NCBI GenBank assembly: GCA_023653245.1
Contig: JAMNXK010000127.1
Coordinates: 1 to 6,443, forward strand
Source of the DNA: Tagaea sp.
GTDB lineage: Bacteria > Pseudomonadota > Alphaproteobacteria > CACIAM-22H2
Length of the DNA: 6,443 nt
Direction: 5' to 3'
The position numbers and the translations under genes are program-made. The notes beneath the pieces were generated by a model. That model ran no database searches. It was not told the origin of the DNA and was given only the letters and a program-made list of their open reading frames with translations. This document shows positions 1-5,595 of this stretch, one piece after another; position 1 is the stretch's first letter; every line of letters starts with the position of its first letter.

Positions 1-233
1 AGATCGACGCCACCGACGCCGAAGAACGCACCCGTCACGTGCCGGTGCGCGGCGGCCACCCGCCCGTGCATTTGGTCTACCGGACCGCCTTCGTGGAGAA
101 CGGCGTGCTGCAGCTGCGCGACGACATCTACGGGCTGGATGCGCTGTTCGTCGCCGGGATCGAGAAGCGCCCGCTCGCCTCGCTGGCGCTGCCGAGCGAA
201 GGCGCGCCCGCGCCGGTCACGCTCTCGCCCTAA
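1..233 (+). CDS. L,D-transpeptidase, C-terminal end (partial, LdtD/YcbB type)
   Basis: This open frame enters from the left edge and ends at TAA (231-233). About 77 residues are visible. The segment PPVHLVYRTAFVENGVLQLR followed by DDIYGLDAL matches what I know of the C-terminal end of LdtD/YcbB-type L,D-transpeptidases, where a conserved PVHLVY strand and an RDDIYG motif follow the YkuD catalytic domain. The catalytic histidine and cysteine motif lies upstream of the window, so activity cannot be judged. Such enzymes act in the periplasm and form 3-3 (mDAP-mDAP) cross-links in peptidoglycan. The proline/alanine-rich last 20 residues look like an ordinary loose tail. The GTG at 39 is internal, because the frame is open to the window edge. 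The downstream (+) gene at 1792 is a MepK/YcbK-like endopeptidase, which supports the call: ycbB and ycbK are adjacent in E. coli. The family assignment is good; the exact paralogue is less certain. Confidence 0.85.
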   Translation, partial: IDATDAEERTRHVPVRGGHPPVHLVYRTAFVENGVLQLRDDIYGLDALFVAGIEKRPLASLALPSEGAPAPVTLSP

Positions 234-936
234 GCATCACCGAACCTTGATCTTCGGCTTCGGTCGGTTGCCGCGCACCGGCGGTTTGCGCGCCGGCCGC
301 GCGCGCGAATGGGTCTCGACGCGCGTGCCGTCGTCGCGCGTATAGGCCGAGACGGCCACGTCGCCGCCATTCGTGGTCGCCGCTCGGCGCGCGGCTGCCG
401 AAGCCCGAATAGGGGTCGCCAGCGGGATCCGGGATACTGCGCGGCGGCGCGTTGCGGGCGCGCTCGAGAAATTCATCGGGGATCGGAGATTGGTCCGGCG
501 CGCTGTCGGCGGTCCTCCAAAGATTCGGTGGCAGAAAGATCGGCGTGCGGAACATGCCGCTCCCATTTTCCGCGATGCCCTGAGCGACCAGCGCTTTGGC
601 GCGTTCGACGATCTCCTCGTAGGACTGGGCGCCCGCACCGAGTTCCATTCCGAGGTCGTTGTTGTGGCGATCCATCGCCTCATCCGCCGGCGTTTGCTTG
701 TCGTAGAGGTTGCCGCGAAACTCGTTCGCTTCAAGGATGGCAAGCGCCGCGACCGGCCCATATCGCCGCCGAAGCTCCGCCGCACCGATGATGTGCCGCA
801 GCGCGTCGTTCGGACCGCTGATGTGGCCAGGGAGTTGGGTGTCGTCGGCGGAATCTGCGGCCGCCGGTCGCAAGTCGGTCAATTCTCTTGGCGTCATACG
901 TTTCATCATGCTGGGAATTCTTTGCGCGTCGGCCAT
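217..936 (-). CDS. DUF6973-like protein, apparently frameshifted near its 3' end
   Basis: The start is ATG at 936-934, with an AGGAG ribosome site at 947-943 six bases upstream. The unbroken frame gives 239 residues and ends at 217, overlapping the transpeptidase stop on the other strand. Residues ~40-100 carry D44-A-L-R47-H48, N71-E72 and MD(88-89)-x2-NN(92-93)-x2-G96. This resembles the DAxRH ... MDxxNNxxG pattern of DUF6973, a family of unknown function; the assignment is from memory of the pattern. No signal peptide is seen. After about residue 182 the frame loses its normal codon use and becomes arginine-rich. The frame one base over instead reads GGDVAVSAYTRDDGTRVETH and a basic tail to a TGA at 239-237. 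Its third positions are nearly all G or C, and it stops three bases short of the neighbouring stop codon. The intact product was therefore probably ~232 residues (936-237). The cause is either a sequencing error or a real indel between about 358 and 391. It is the second gene of a (-) pair, 46 bases after the membrane-protein gene. Confidence 0.7.
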   Translation of the reverse strand: MADAQRIPSMMKRMTPRELTDLRPAAADSADDTQLPGHISGPNDALRHIIGAAELRRRYGPVAALAILEANEFRGNLYDKQTPADEAMDRHNNDLGMELGAGAQSYEEIVERAKALVAQGIAENGSGMFRTPIFLPPNLWRTADSAPDQSPIPDEFLERARNAPPRSIPDPAGDPYSGFGSRAPSGDHEWRRRGRLGLYARRRHARRDPFARAAGAQTAGARQPTEAEDQGSVMLRARA

Positions 937-982
937 GTTCTTCTCCTTTTCGAGTTCGAGCGATTTTTTTTGGGTTCGGCCG

Positions 983-1435
983 TCAGTAACCGCGTACGAA
1001 CGGCAAGCAGGGCGAGATTTCGATCCCGTACTCGCGATGCCGCGCGATCACGCGGCAATCCGCGCCACGTGGATCGAGCGCGATTTCGACTTTCGCCGCG
1101 CGGATCTCCCTGGTCAGATCATCGACATAGGCGATCTCGAACTGGGCCGTCGTATCGGCGGTTCGGACGGGATGGGTCTCGACGACTAGGCTGTCGGCGA
1201 AACGAGTGGGCGGCCGGTCGCCCGCGACGGTTCGGCGCATCAGGCGGAAGTTCTCTGCAGGGCGATCGATCTCGATCAAGGTCACGGTGATGGTCGGGCC
1301 GCCATACCAAAAGCGCTCGAACGCGCGCCAGGCGAGGTTCGGGGCGGGGAGCGCAAGCAGGAATCCCAGCACGAAATACGGCCAGCGCCGGCGCAAGAAG
1401 GGCGGTTTGATTCGCGGCTCGGGGATGGCATTCAT
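983..1435 (-). CDS. Small single-span membrane protein of unknown function
   Basis: I do not recognise this 150-residue protein. I chose ATG 1435-1433 because a GGAG lies nine bases upstream and the protein then begins with a normal membrane anchor. The frame is open further upstream, to 1600, but that part crosses the AT-rich promoter region and has no good ribosome site. Residues 1-17 are basic (RRR at 15-17), residues ~18-38 form one hydrophobic helix, and the remainder is soluble with alternating beta-like segments. The positive-inside rule puts the C-terminal domain in the periplasm. It holds two cysteines (C127 and C143), which could form a disulfide. The stop TGA (985-983) is followed by 46 bases, including an A8 run on this strand, before the DUF6973-like gene, so the two are probably co-transcribed. 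A job in the cell envelope, or as partner of the downstream protein, is inference only. Confidence 0.65.
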   Translation of the reverse strand: MNAIPEPRIKPPFLRRRWPYFVLGFLLALPAPNLAWRAFERFWYGGPTITVTLIEIDRPAENFRLMRRTVAGDRPPTRFADSLVVETHPVRTADTTAQFEIAYVDDLTREIRAAKVEIALDPRGADCRVIARHREYGIEISPCLPFVRGY

Positions 1436-1457
1436 CGCTGGTTGCTCCGGGAGAGAG

Positions 1458-1472
1458 TGATCTTTGCGATCA
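1458..1472. promoter_or_regulatory. Inverted repeat TGATC-N5-GATCA, possible operator
   Basis: These are perfect five-base arms around TTTGC. The site lies 22-36 bases upstream of the membrane-protein start, about where transcription would begin if the TTGACG at 1506-1501 is the -35 element. It resembles but does not match an FNR/FixK box, because the half-sites are three bases too far apart. A role as a repressor site is inference. Confidence 0.25.
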
Positions 1473-1477
1473 ACCGA

Positions 1478-1513
1478 ATAGTGTTTTGTGCGTTTTGTTC
1501 CGTCAAGAACAAA
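1478..1513 (-). promoter_or_regulatory. Candidate promoter with the -35 inside a palindrome (possible LexA-like operator)
   Basis: Read on the minus strand, TTTGTTC-TTGACG-GAACAAA (1513-1494) is a perfect seven-base inverted repeat whose six-base centre is a near-consensus -35 hexamer. Seventeen bases further on is CACTAT (1483-1478), a weak -10 (three of six matches), so the promoter call is tentative. The same strand also reads GTTT-N7-GTTC at 1521-1507. That is one mismatch from GTTC-N7-GTTC, the LexA operator known in alphaproteobacteria. Either pattern would place a regulator over the -35 of the two-gene islet. The sequence pattern is seen; the regulator is inferred. Confidence 0.35.
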
Positions 1514-1575
1514 TAACAAACAAATGAGTCGAAAACTGCGAGACGAGCGAACAAAGCGCCGTTTGAACCTTCCTG

Positions 1576-1592
1576 AGCAGCGTTGCGCTGCT
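1576..1592. repeat. Stem-loop AGCAGCG-TTG-CGCTGCT
   Basis: A perfect seven-base-pair hairpin with a three-base loop lies in the middle of the intergenic region. It has no T-run on either strand, so it is not a standard intrinsic terminator. Its role is unknown. Confidence 0.4.
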
Positions 1593-1730
1593 TTGGGCAA
1601 CCAAGATGGCGACGCCAGGGCGATTCCAGGGCGGAGTCCGGATACGGAGTAGGGCTAAGTTTTTGTTTCGGATTGTTTCTTCGGGCTTGCGCAAGGCAGG
1701 CCTGATGTGCATTCTGCGCATATCTCGCCG

Positions 1731-1752
1731 GGACAAGCCGTAGGGTTTGTCC
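1731..1752 (+). repeat. Stem-loop in the leader of the mepK-like gene
   Basis: GGACAAGCC-GTAG-GGTTTGTCC forms nine pairs (eight Watson-Crick, one G-U) with a four-base loop. It ends 39 bases before the chosen ATG at 1792. No T-run follows, so it is more likely an mRNA leader structure than a terminator. It also argues against starting the gene at the upstream in-frame TTG (1747), which lies inside the stem. Confidence 0.45.
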
Positions 1753-1791
1753 TTCCCGCCACAAGATGACGGAAAATCTTGCCCTCCGGCC

Positions 1792-2430
1792 ATGATCGAC
1801 CGCGACGAGACCTTCGCTTGCCGCCGCCGCCTCCTGTGGGGCGCCTTCGCCGTTGGGGTGGCGAGTGCCATCCCCGGCTTGGCCGAGGCGGCGACGCCGT
1901 CCAACGTGCCGCGCAAGCGCCCGGCCAAGCCCGCACCCGCGCGCAATCTCGGGCCGCCTTCGGGGCCCGTCGCCGTGCGGCCGGCATCCTTCCGCGCGCT
2001 GCGCTTGCAGGTGGTGAATACCGGCGAGCGTTTCGACGGCGTCTATTGGCGCGACGGGAACTACGTGCCCGAGACCTTGCAGCGCCTGGATCGCGTGCTG
2101 CGCGACCATCGCTCGGGTGCCGCCACGCGCATGGACCCGAAGCTGTTCGACATGCTCTGGGAGATGCAGCAGCGCCTGGACTCGTCCGAGCCTTGGCGGG
2201 TGATCTCCGCCTATCGCACGCCGCAGACCAACGCGGTCGCCCGCAAGAAAGGCGGCGTGGCGCGAAATTCCTTCCATCTTCATGGCCAAGCGCTCGACGT
2301 CGATCTCACCGATCGCGCCACCCGCGCCATTCGCCAAGTCGCGGTCGGGCTGCAAGCCGGCGGCGTGGGGCAGTATCCGCGCTCGGATTTCGTCCATATC
2401 GACACCGGCCCGGTCCGCGTCTGGGGCTGA
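1792..2430 (+). CDS. mepK: MepK/YcbK-like (DUF882) murein endopeptidase, Tat-exported
   Basis: This 212-residue protein has the M15-type zinc fold of DUF882/YcbK. S160-x-H162-x2-G165-x-A167-x-D169 followed by H202-I-D204 supplies the expected zinc ligands H162, D169 and H202. SAYRTP at 139-144 is the usual conserved strand. The N-terminus has a twin-arginine-like signal: RRR at 11-13, then a hydrophobic stretch to about residue 30, with likely cleavage after AEA (31-33). A proline/arginine-rich linker (35-65) precedes the domain. E. coli MepK is a Tat-exported periplasmic enzyme that cuts mDAP-mDAP (3-3) cross-links, the product of L,D-transpeptidases. The transpeptidase fragment at the window's left edge therefore fits as its partner gene, although the (-) islet now separates them. 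ATG 1792 is chosen because the signal then starts normally; no strong ribosome site is visible, and the alternative TTG 1747 is less likely. The gene ends 60 bases before bioY. Confidence 0.87.
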   Translation: MIDRDETFACRRRLLWGAFAVGVASAIPGLAEAATPSNVPRKRPAKPAPARNLGPPSGPVAVRPASFRALRLQVVNTGERFDGVYWRDGNYVPETLQRLDRVLRDHRSGAATRMDPKLFDMLWEMQQRLDSSEPWRVISAYRTPQTNAVARKKGGVARNSFHLHGQALDVDLTDRATRAIRQVAVGLQAGGVGQYPRSDFVHIDTGPVRVWG

Positions 2431-2490
2431 CCCTTGCGTTGCCGGCGTCGCGCGCGCTAAGCCTGAGGCGGCATCACCACGGAGAGTCCC

Positions 2491-3096
2491 ATGCGCCTGG
2501 CCCCTGCGACACACGCCCCGCTCGTCGATTCGATTTGGCCCGCCGGCCCGCGCAACGCCCAAAGCAAAGCTATTCGCATGGCCGCTTTGGCCGTGCTCGG
2601 CTCGGCGCTGCTCTGGGCGTCGGCCAAGGCGCAAGTGCCGATGTGGCCGGTGCCGATGACCATGCAGTCCTTCGTCGTTCTCGTGATCGGCTTCGCCTAT
2701 GGCGCCCGGCTGGGGACGGCGACGGTGCTGCTCTATCTCGCCCAAGGGGCGCTGGGCTTGCCGGTTTTCGCGGGCACGCCCGAGAAGGGCCTGGGCCTGG
2801 CTTACATGATGGGCACGACGGGCGGCTATCTGCTCGGCTTCGTGTTGTGCGCGGGGCTGTGCGGCTGGCTGGCCGAGCGCGGCTGGGGCAAAAACCTGAT
2901 CGGTCTGAGCGCCGCCATGATCCTGGGCAGCGCGTTGCTGTTCGTGCCCGGCGTGCTGTGGCTGGCGACCTTCGTGGGGTGGGAGAAGGCGATCGCCTTC
3001 GGCCTCGTGCCGTTCCTGGCGGGCGCCGGCGTCAAGGCGGCGCTGGGCGTCGCCGTGCTGATGGCCGCGGATCGCGGCCTGGCGCGGCGGGGTTGA
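2491..3096 (+). CDS. bioY: Biotin transporter BioY (ECF S component)
   Basis: This 201-residue integral membrane protein takes up biotin. The BioY signatures are present: VPMWPVPMTMQ (49-59), a GAR near 71-73, YLAQGALGLPVFAG (82-95), GGYLLGF (111-117) and a C-terminal P174-F-x2-G-x3-K182 region. Five to six hydrophobic segments span about residues 28-46, 60-70, 75-90, 108-126, 138-162 and 168-192. The length is usual for the family. ATG 2491 is supported by GGAG at 2481-2484, six bases upstream. No bioM, bioN or biotin synthesis gene is nearby, so it either works alone or shares an energising module encoded elsewhere; solitary bioY genes are common in proteobacteria. It may be read through from the mepK-like gene. 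No TTATNNATAA-type BioR palindrome is seen in the 60-base gap upstream. Confidence 0.95.
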   Translation: MRLAPATHAPLVDSIWPAGPRNAQSKAIRMAALAVLGSALLWASAKAQVPMWPVPMTMQSFVVLVIGFAYGARLGTATVLLYLAQGALGLPVFAGTPEKGLGLAYMMGTTGGYLLGFVLCAGLCGWLAERGWGKNLIGLSAAMILGSALLFVPGVLWLATFVGWEKAIAFGLVPFLAGAGVKAALGVAVLMAADRGLARRG

Positions 3097-3104
3097 CCCA
3101 ACCC
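3090..3104 (+). repeat. Stem-loop over the bioY stop codon
   Basis: GGGTTG-ACC-CAACCC is a perfect six-base-pair hairpin that includes the bioY TGA (3094-3096). No T-run follows, so it could be a weak or factor-assisted 3' end at most. Confidence 0.3.
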
Positions 3105-3120
3105 GAAGGTCACGGGGTGT

Positions 3121-3228
3121 AACCCGCGTCTCGATACAAGGCCGCGAGTTTCACTTGCGCATGATTCGGGTTGCTTCTATGAACCCGCTGACCATCGAGA
3201 CGAAAGCCGCGAGTCCCGGATAAGGGAC
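3121..3228. repeat. Imperfect duplicated leader upstream of dctQ, with nested inverted repeats
   Basis: The 154-base gap between bioY and dctQ holds repeated blocks. AACCCGC occurs at 3121-3127 and 3182-3188, and GCCGCGAGT at 3141-3149 and 3206-3214, giving two similar units of roughly 29-33 bases. CGTCTCGAT (3127-3135) and ATCGAGACG (3194-3202) are perfect nine-base inverted copies that could pair across the units. GTCCC-N6-GGGAC (3213-3228) is a further short hairpin just ahead of the GGGAGG ribosome site (3234-3239). The region probably carries the dctQM promoter, but I cannot assign -35 and -10 boxes. Confidence 0.4.
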
Positions 3229-3250
3229 CCGGCGGGAGGCACAGGGAAAT

Positions 3251-3787
3251 ATGGGCGCGCTGGAACTCTATATCCGCGCCGTCGACCGCTTGAATACGGT
3301 CGTCGGCAATGTGGTGGCCTGGATGACGCTGGGCACGGTCGTGGTGTGCTTCGCGACCGTCTATTTCCGCTACGCGCTCGACAGCGGCTTCATCTGGATG
3401 CAGGAAGCCTATATTTGGCAGCACGCGACCGTGATCTTCCTCGGCGCGGGCTACACGCTGCTGCACAACGGCCATGTCCGGGTCGATATCTTCTACGCCC
3501 AGATGCCCGCGCGCCGGCGCGCGATGGTCGATATCCTGGGCACGATCATCTTCATGGCGCCGTTCTTGTGGGTCATGTTCGACAAATCCTGGGGCTTCTT
3601 CTGGACCGCCTATGTCGGCGACGAAAGATCCCAGCAGCCCGACGGGCTCACGAATCTCTGGATCCTGAAATCGATGCTCGTATGGTTCTGCGTCGTCGTC
3701 GGGCTCCAGGGTTTGGCCACGATCGCCCGCTCGATTCTGTTTCTGGGCGGCGACACGAAATACGCGCCGCCCGGCGGCACCCACTGA
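3251..3787 (+). CDS. dctQ: TRAP transporter small permease subunit (DctQ, FcbT2-like)
   Basis: This 178-residue inner-membrane protein is the small (four-helix) subunit of a tripartite ATP-independent periplasmic transporter. Hydrophobic segments lie near residues 18-40, 52-71, 92-110 and 138-160. The family marks are W49-x-Q51-E52, then GAGYTLLHNGHVRVDIFY (65-82), and NLWILKSMLV (135-144) before the last helix. The GHVRVD block and the extra loop near 115-135 fit the mannitol/chloroaromatic clade (FcbT2, TakQ). Both ends look complete. Two purine-rich sites precede ATG 3251: GGGAGG at 3234-3239, which is rather far, and AGGGA at 3243-3247, which is close. Its stop is 23 bases before dctM, so the two are co-transcribed. 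It pairs with the large subunit and receives ligand from the DctP-type protein encoded convergently at 5596. Confidence 0.93.
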   Translation: MGALELYIRAVDRLNTVVGNVVAWMTLGTVVVCFATVYFRYALDSGFIWMQEAYIWQHATVIFLGAGYTLLHNGHVRVDIFYAQMPARRRAMVDILGTIIFMAPFLWVMFDKSWGFFWTAYVGDERSQQPDGLTNLWILKSMLVWFCVVVGLQGLATIARSILFLGGDTKYAPPGGTH

Positions 3788-3810
3788 ACCCCGCACGGAA
3801 GTAGCGCTTC

Positions 3811-5523
3811 ATGGCACCCGAAAGCCACTTGCTGGGCGAAATCCTGTCCATCGGATTGTTCGCCGCCATCGTCGGGCTTCTGATGCTCGGCTACCCCGTC
3901 GCCTTTTCGCTCGGCGGGATATCGCTGTTCTTCGCCTGGCTCGGCTGGATGCTGGGGGTCTTCGATCTGGCTTTCCTCAACGCCTTGCCCACGCGCTTCT
4001 GGGGCACGATGACCAACGAGGTGCTGATCGCCGTCCCCTTGTTCGTCTTCATGGGGGTGATGCTCGAGCGCTCGAAGATCGCCGAAGTTCTGCTGACCAC
4101 GATGGGCCAGTTGTTCGGCGGCATCCGCGGCGGCTTGGGCTACTCGGTGATCATCGTGGGCACGATGCTGGCCGCATCGACGGGCATCGTCGGGGCGACC
4201 GTCGTGACGATGGGCTTGCTGTCTTTGCCCGCGATGCTGCGCGCCGGCTACGATCCCAAGCTCGCCACCGGAATCATCTGCGCCTCGGGCACGCTCGGGC
4301 AGATCATTCCGCCCTCCACGGTGCTGATCTTCATCGGCGACATCCTGCAAGGGGCGAACCAGCAAGCGCAGCTCTCGTTGGGCAATTTCGCGCCGAGCAC
4401 CGTGTCGGTGGGCGATCTGTTCGCGGGCGCGTTCATCCCGGGGCTGATGCTGTCGGGCCTGTACATGGTCTGGGTTTTCATCCGCGGCATGCACGACCGC
4501 AATTCCTGCCCGCCCTTGGTGATGAGCGCCGAGGAGAAGGACGGGCTGGGCCGGCGGGTGATCATCGCGTTGATTCCGCCGATCTTCCTGATCATCGCGG
4601 TGCTGGGCTCGATCCTGTCGGGCATCGCCACGCCGACGGAATCGGCCTCGGTCGGCGCGTTGGGCGCCATTTTCCTGACGGTCGTCAAGATCCTGGCCGA
4701 CAAGCTCGCCAACGCCGAAACGCAAGTCCAGCTCGAGCGCCAGCTCGCCGCGTTCTGGATCGGGTTCATCGCGGTGTTGTCGGGGATCGGTTACGTCTGG
4801 GGCGCGACGGGCCTGCTGTCGGCGTTGCTCGCGGTGATCGGCCTGGGTTCGCTGGTCATCCTGGCGATGGGCGGCACGCGCTGGGAATTCCTGGGCGTGC
4901 TGCGCCAAGTGTCGATCTCGACCATGACCATCACCTCGATGGTGTTCGTGATCCTGATGGGCGCTTCGGTGTTCAGCCTCGTTTTCCGGGGCCTGGGCGG
5001 CGAATACCTGGTGCACGACGCGCTCGACAACATGCCCGGCGGCGACACGGTGGCGTTGATCGTGGTCATGGCCGTGATGTTCGCGCTCGGCTTCTTCCTC
5101 GACACGTTCGAGATCATCTTCATCACCGTGCCGATCGCCGGACCCATCCTGCTCAAGATGGGTTTCGACGCGATCTGGCTCGGCGTGCTGATCGGCGTGA
5201 ACCTGCAGACCTCGTTCCTGACGCCGCCCTTCGGCTTCGCGCTGTTCTATTTGCGCGGCGTGGCGCCGCCCTCGATCACCACCCAGGTCATCTACAAGGG
5301 CGTGCTGCCCTTCGTGTGCATCCAGATCCTGGTGATGACGCTGATGTGGTTCTTCCCGGCGCTGGCGACGTGGCTGCCGAACGAGATTTACGGGACCGAT
5401 CCGAGCGCGCCGGCGAGTTACCAGGCGCTGCCGGAGTATTCGGACGAATTGAGCGAGCCGCCGCCAGACGATCCGGCCGAGCCGGAAGCGAGCGAAGAAC
5501 CGGCCGAAGAAGACCCGGCCTGA
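3811..5523 (+). CDS. dctM: TRAP transporter large permease subunit (DctM, FcbT3-like)
   Basis: This 570-residue protein is the sodium-coupled translocation subunit, a member of the ion transporter superfamily. The conserved parts are CASGTLGQIIPPSTVLIFIG (157-176), GIATPTESASVGALGA (271-286) and NLQTSFLTPPFGFALFY (464-480); the two PP/TP loops are the usual re-entrant hairpin tips. At least twelve hydrophobic segments are visible. Ordinary DctM proteins are about 430 residues. The extra length here is an insert at about 295-360, which adds two hydrophobic segments (313-331 and 335-353), and a tail. Such inserts are typical of the FcbT3 clade as I recall it. Residues ~530-570 form a soluble tail rich in Pro, Glu, Asp and Ser, which is unusual. 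ATG 3811 has GGAAG at 3797-3801, nine bases upstream, and lies 23 bases after dctQ. The gene ends just before a strong terminator. Confidence 0.94.
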   Translation: MAPESHLLGEILSIGLFAAIVGLLMLGYPVAFSLGGISLFFAWLGWMLGVFDLAFLNALPTRFWGTMTNEVLIAVPLFVFMGVMLERSKIAEVLLTTMGQLFGGIRGGLGYSVIIVGTMLAASTGIVGATVVTMGLLSLPAMLRAGYDPKLATGIICASGTLGQIIPPSTVLIFIGDILQGANQQAQLSLGNFAPSTVSVGDLFAGAFIPGLMLSGLYMVWVFIRGMHDRNSCPPLVMSAEEKDGLGRRVIIALIPPIFLIIAVLGSILSGIATPTESASVGALGAIFLTVVKILADKLANAETQVQLERQLAAFWIGFIAVLSGIGYVWGATGLLSALLAVIGLGSLVILAMGGTRWEFLGVLRQVSISTMTITSMVFVILMGASVFSLVFRGLGGEYLVHDALDNMPGGDTVALIVVMAVMFALGFFLDTFEIIFITVPIAGPILLKMGFDAIWLGVLIGVNLQTSFLTPPFGFALFYLRGVAPPSITTQVIYKGVLPFVCIQILVMTLMWFFPALATWLPNEIYGTDPSAPASYQALPEYSDELSEPPPDDPAEPEASEEPAEEDPA

Positions 5524-5530
5524 CGACAAG

Positions 5531-5570
5531 AAAAACCCCGCGAGGTTCGCACCTCGCGGGGTTTCCTTTT
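5531..5570. terminator. Bidirectional intrinsic terminator between dctM and the binding-protein gene
   Basis: A perfect 14-base-pair stem (5533-5546 with 5551-5564) and TCGC loop is followed by TTTCCTTTT on the plus strand and by TTTTTCTT on the minus strand. It begins ten bases after the dctM stop and ends about 30 bases from the stop of the opposing gene, so it can end both convergent transcripts. Confidence 0.95.
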
Positions 5571-5595
5571 CCGGCCCCCGGGAAGGGGCTTGGGA

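Larger units (their letters stand above)
1436..1791. other. Divergent intergenic region, 356 bases
   Basis: This stretch separates the start of the (-) islet genes from the start of the (+) mepK-like gene and must carry promoters for both. I see no convincing gene in it. Bases ~1460-1560 and ~1655-1680 are visibly richer in A and T than the flanking genes. It holds four inverted repeats (1458-1472, 1494-1513, 1576-1592, 1731-1752), listed separately, and a short direct repeat of CCAGGGCG at 1615-1622 and 1626-1633. No clear (+) promoter could be picked for the mepK-like gene. Confidence 0.6.

Noticed and set aside
964..971. T8 run between the islet genes as a terminator or slippery site
   Set aside because: On the transcribed minus strand it reads as A8, has no stem before it, and lies between genes rather than within a coding frame.
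373..1290. 305-residue open frame on the plus strand
   Set aside because: It is antisense to both islet genes and very arginine-rich. The minus-strand genes have better starts, a clear AGGAG site and recognisable motifs.
1458..1472. FNR/FixK box
   Set aside because: The GAT/ATC half-sites are separated by seven bases instead of four.
1436..1600. A 55-residue N-terminal extension of the membrane protein (start at 1600)
   Set aside because: It crosses the -35-like palindrome and AT-rich DNA, and would place a basic cysteine-containing extension before a normal membrane anchor. The ATG at 1435 is better.
1615..1633. CCAGGGCG direct repeat as an insertion target duplication
   Set aside because: The copies are only 11 bases apart, with no element between them.
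1524..1652. A 42-codon (+) frame starting ATG in the intergenic region
   Set aside because: It has no ribosome site, its start lies beside the palindromic promoter region of the opposite strand, and the protein is unrecognisable. It could be a remnant, but I cannot support it.
1432..2745. 437-residue open frame on the minus strand across the intergenic region, mepK and the bioY start
   Set aside because: It runs against two well-supported (+) genes and through the promoter region, and its composition is that of a shadow frame.
3610..5529. 639-residue open frame on the minus strand
   Set aside because: It is antisense to dctM. The product is a His/Arg/Asp/Gln-rich low-complexity string with no domain, as expected opposite a GC-rich gene.
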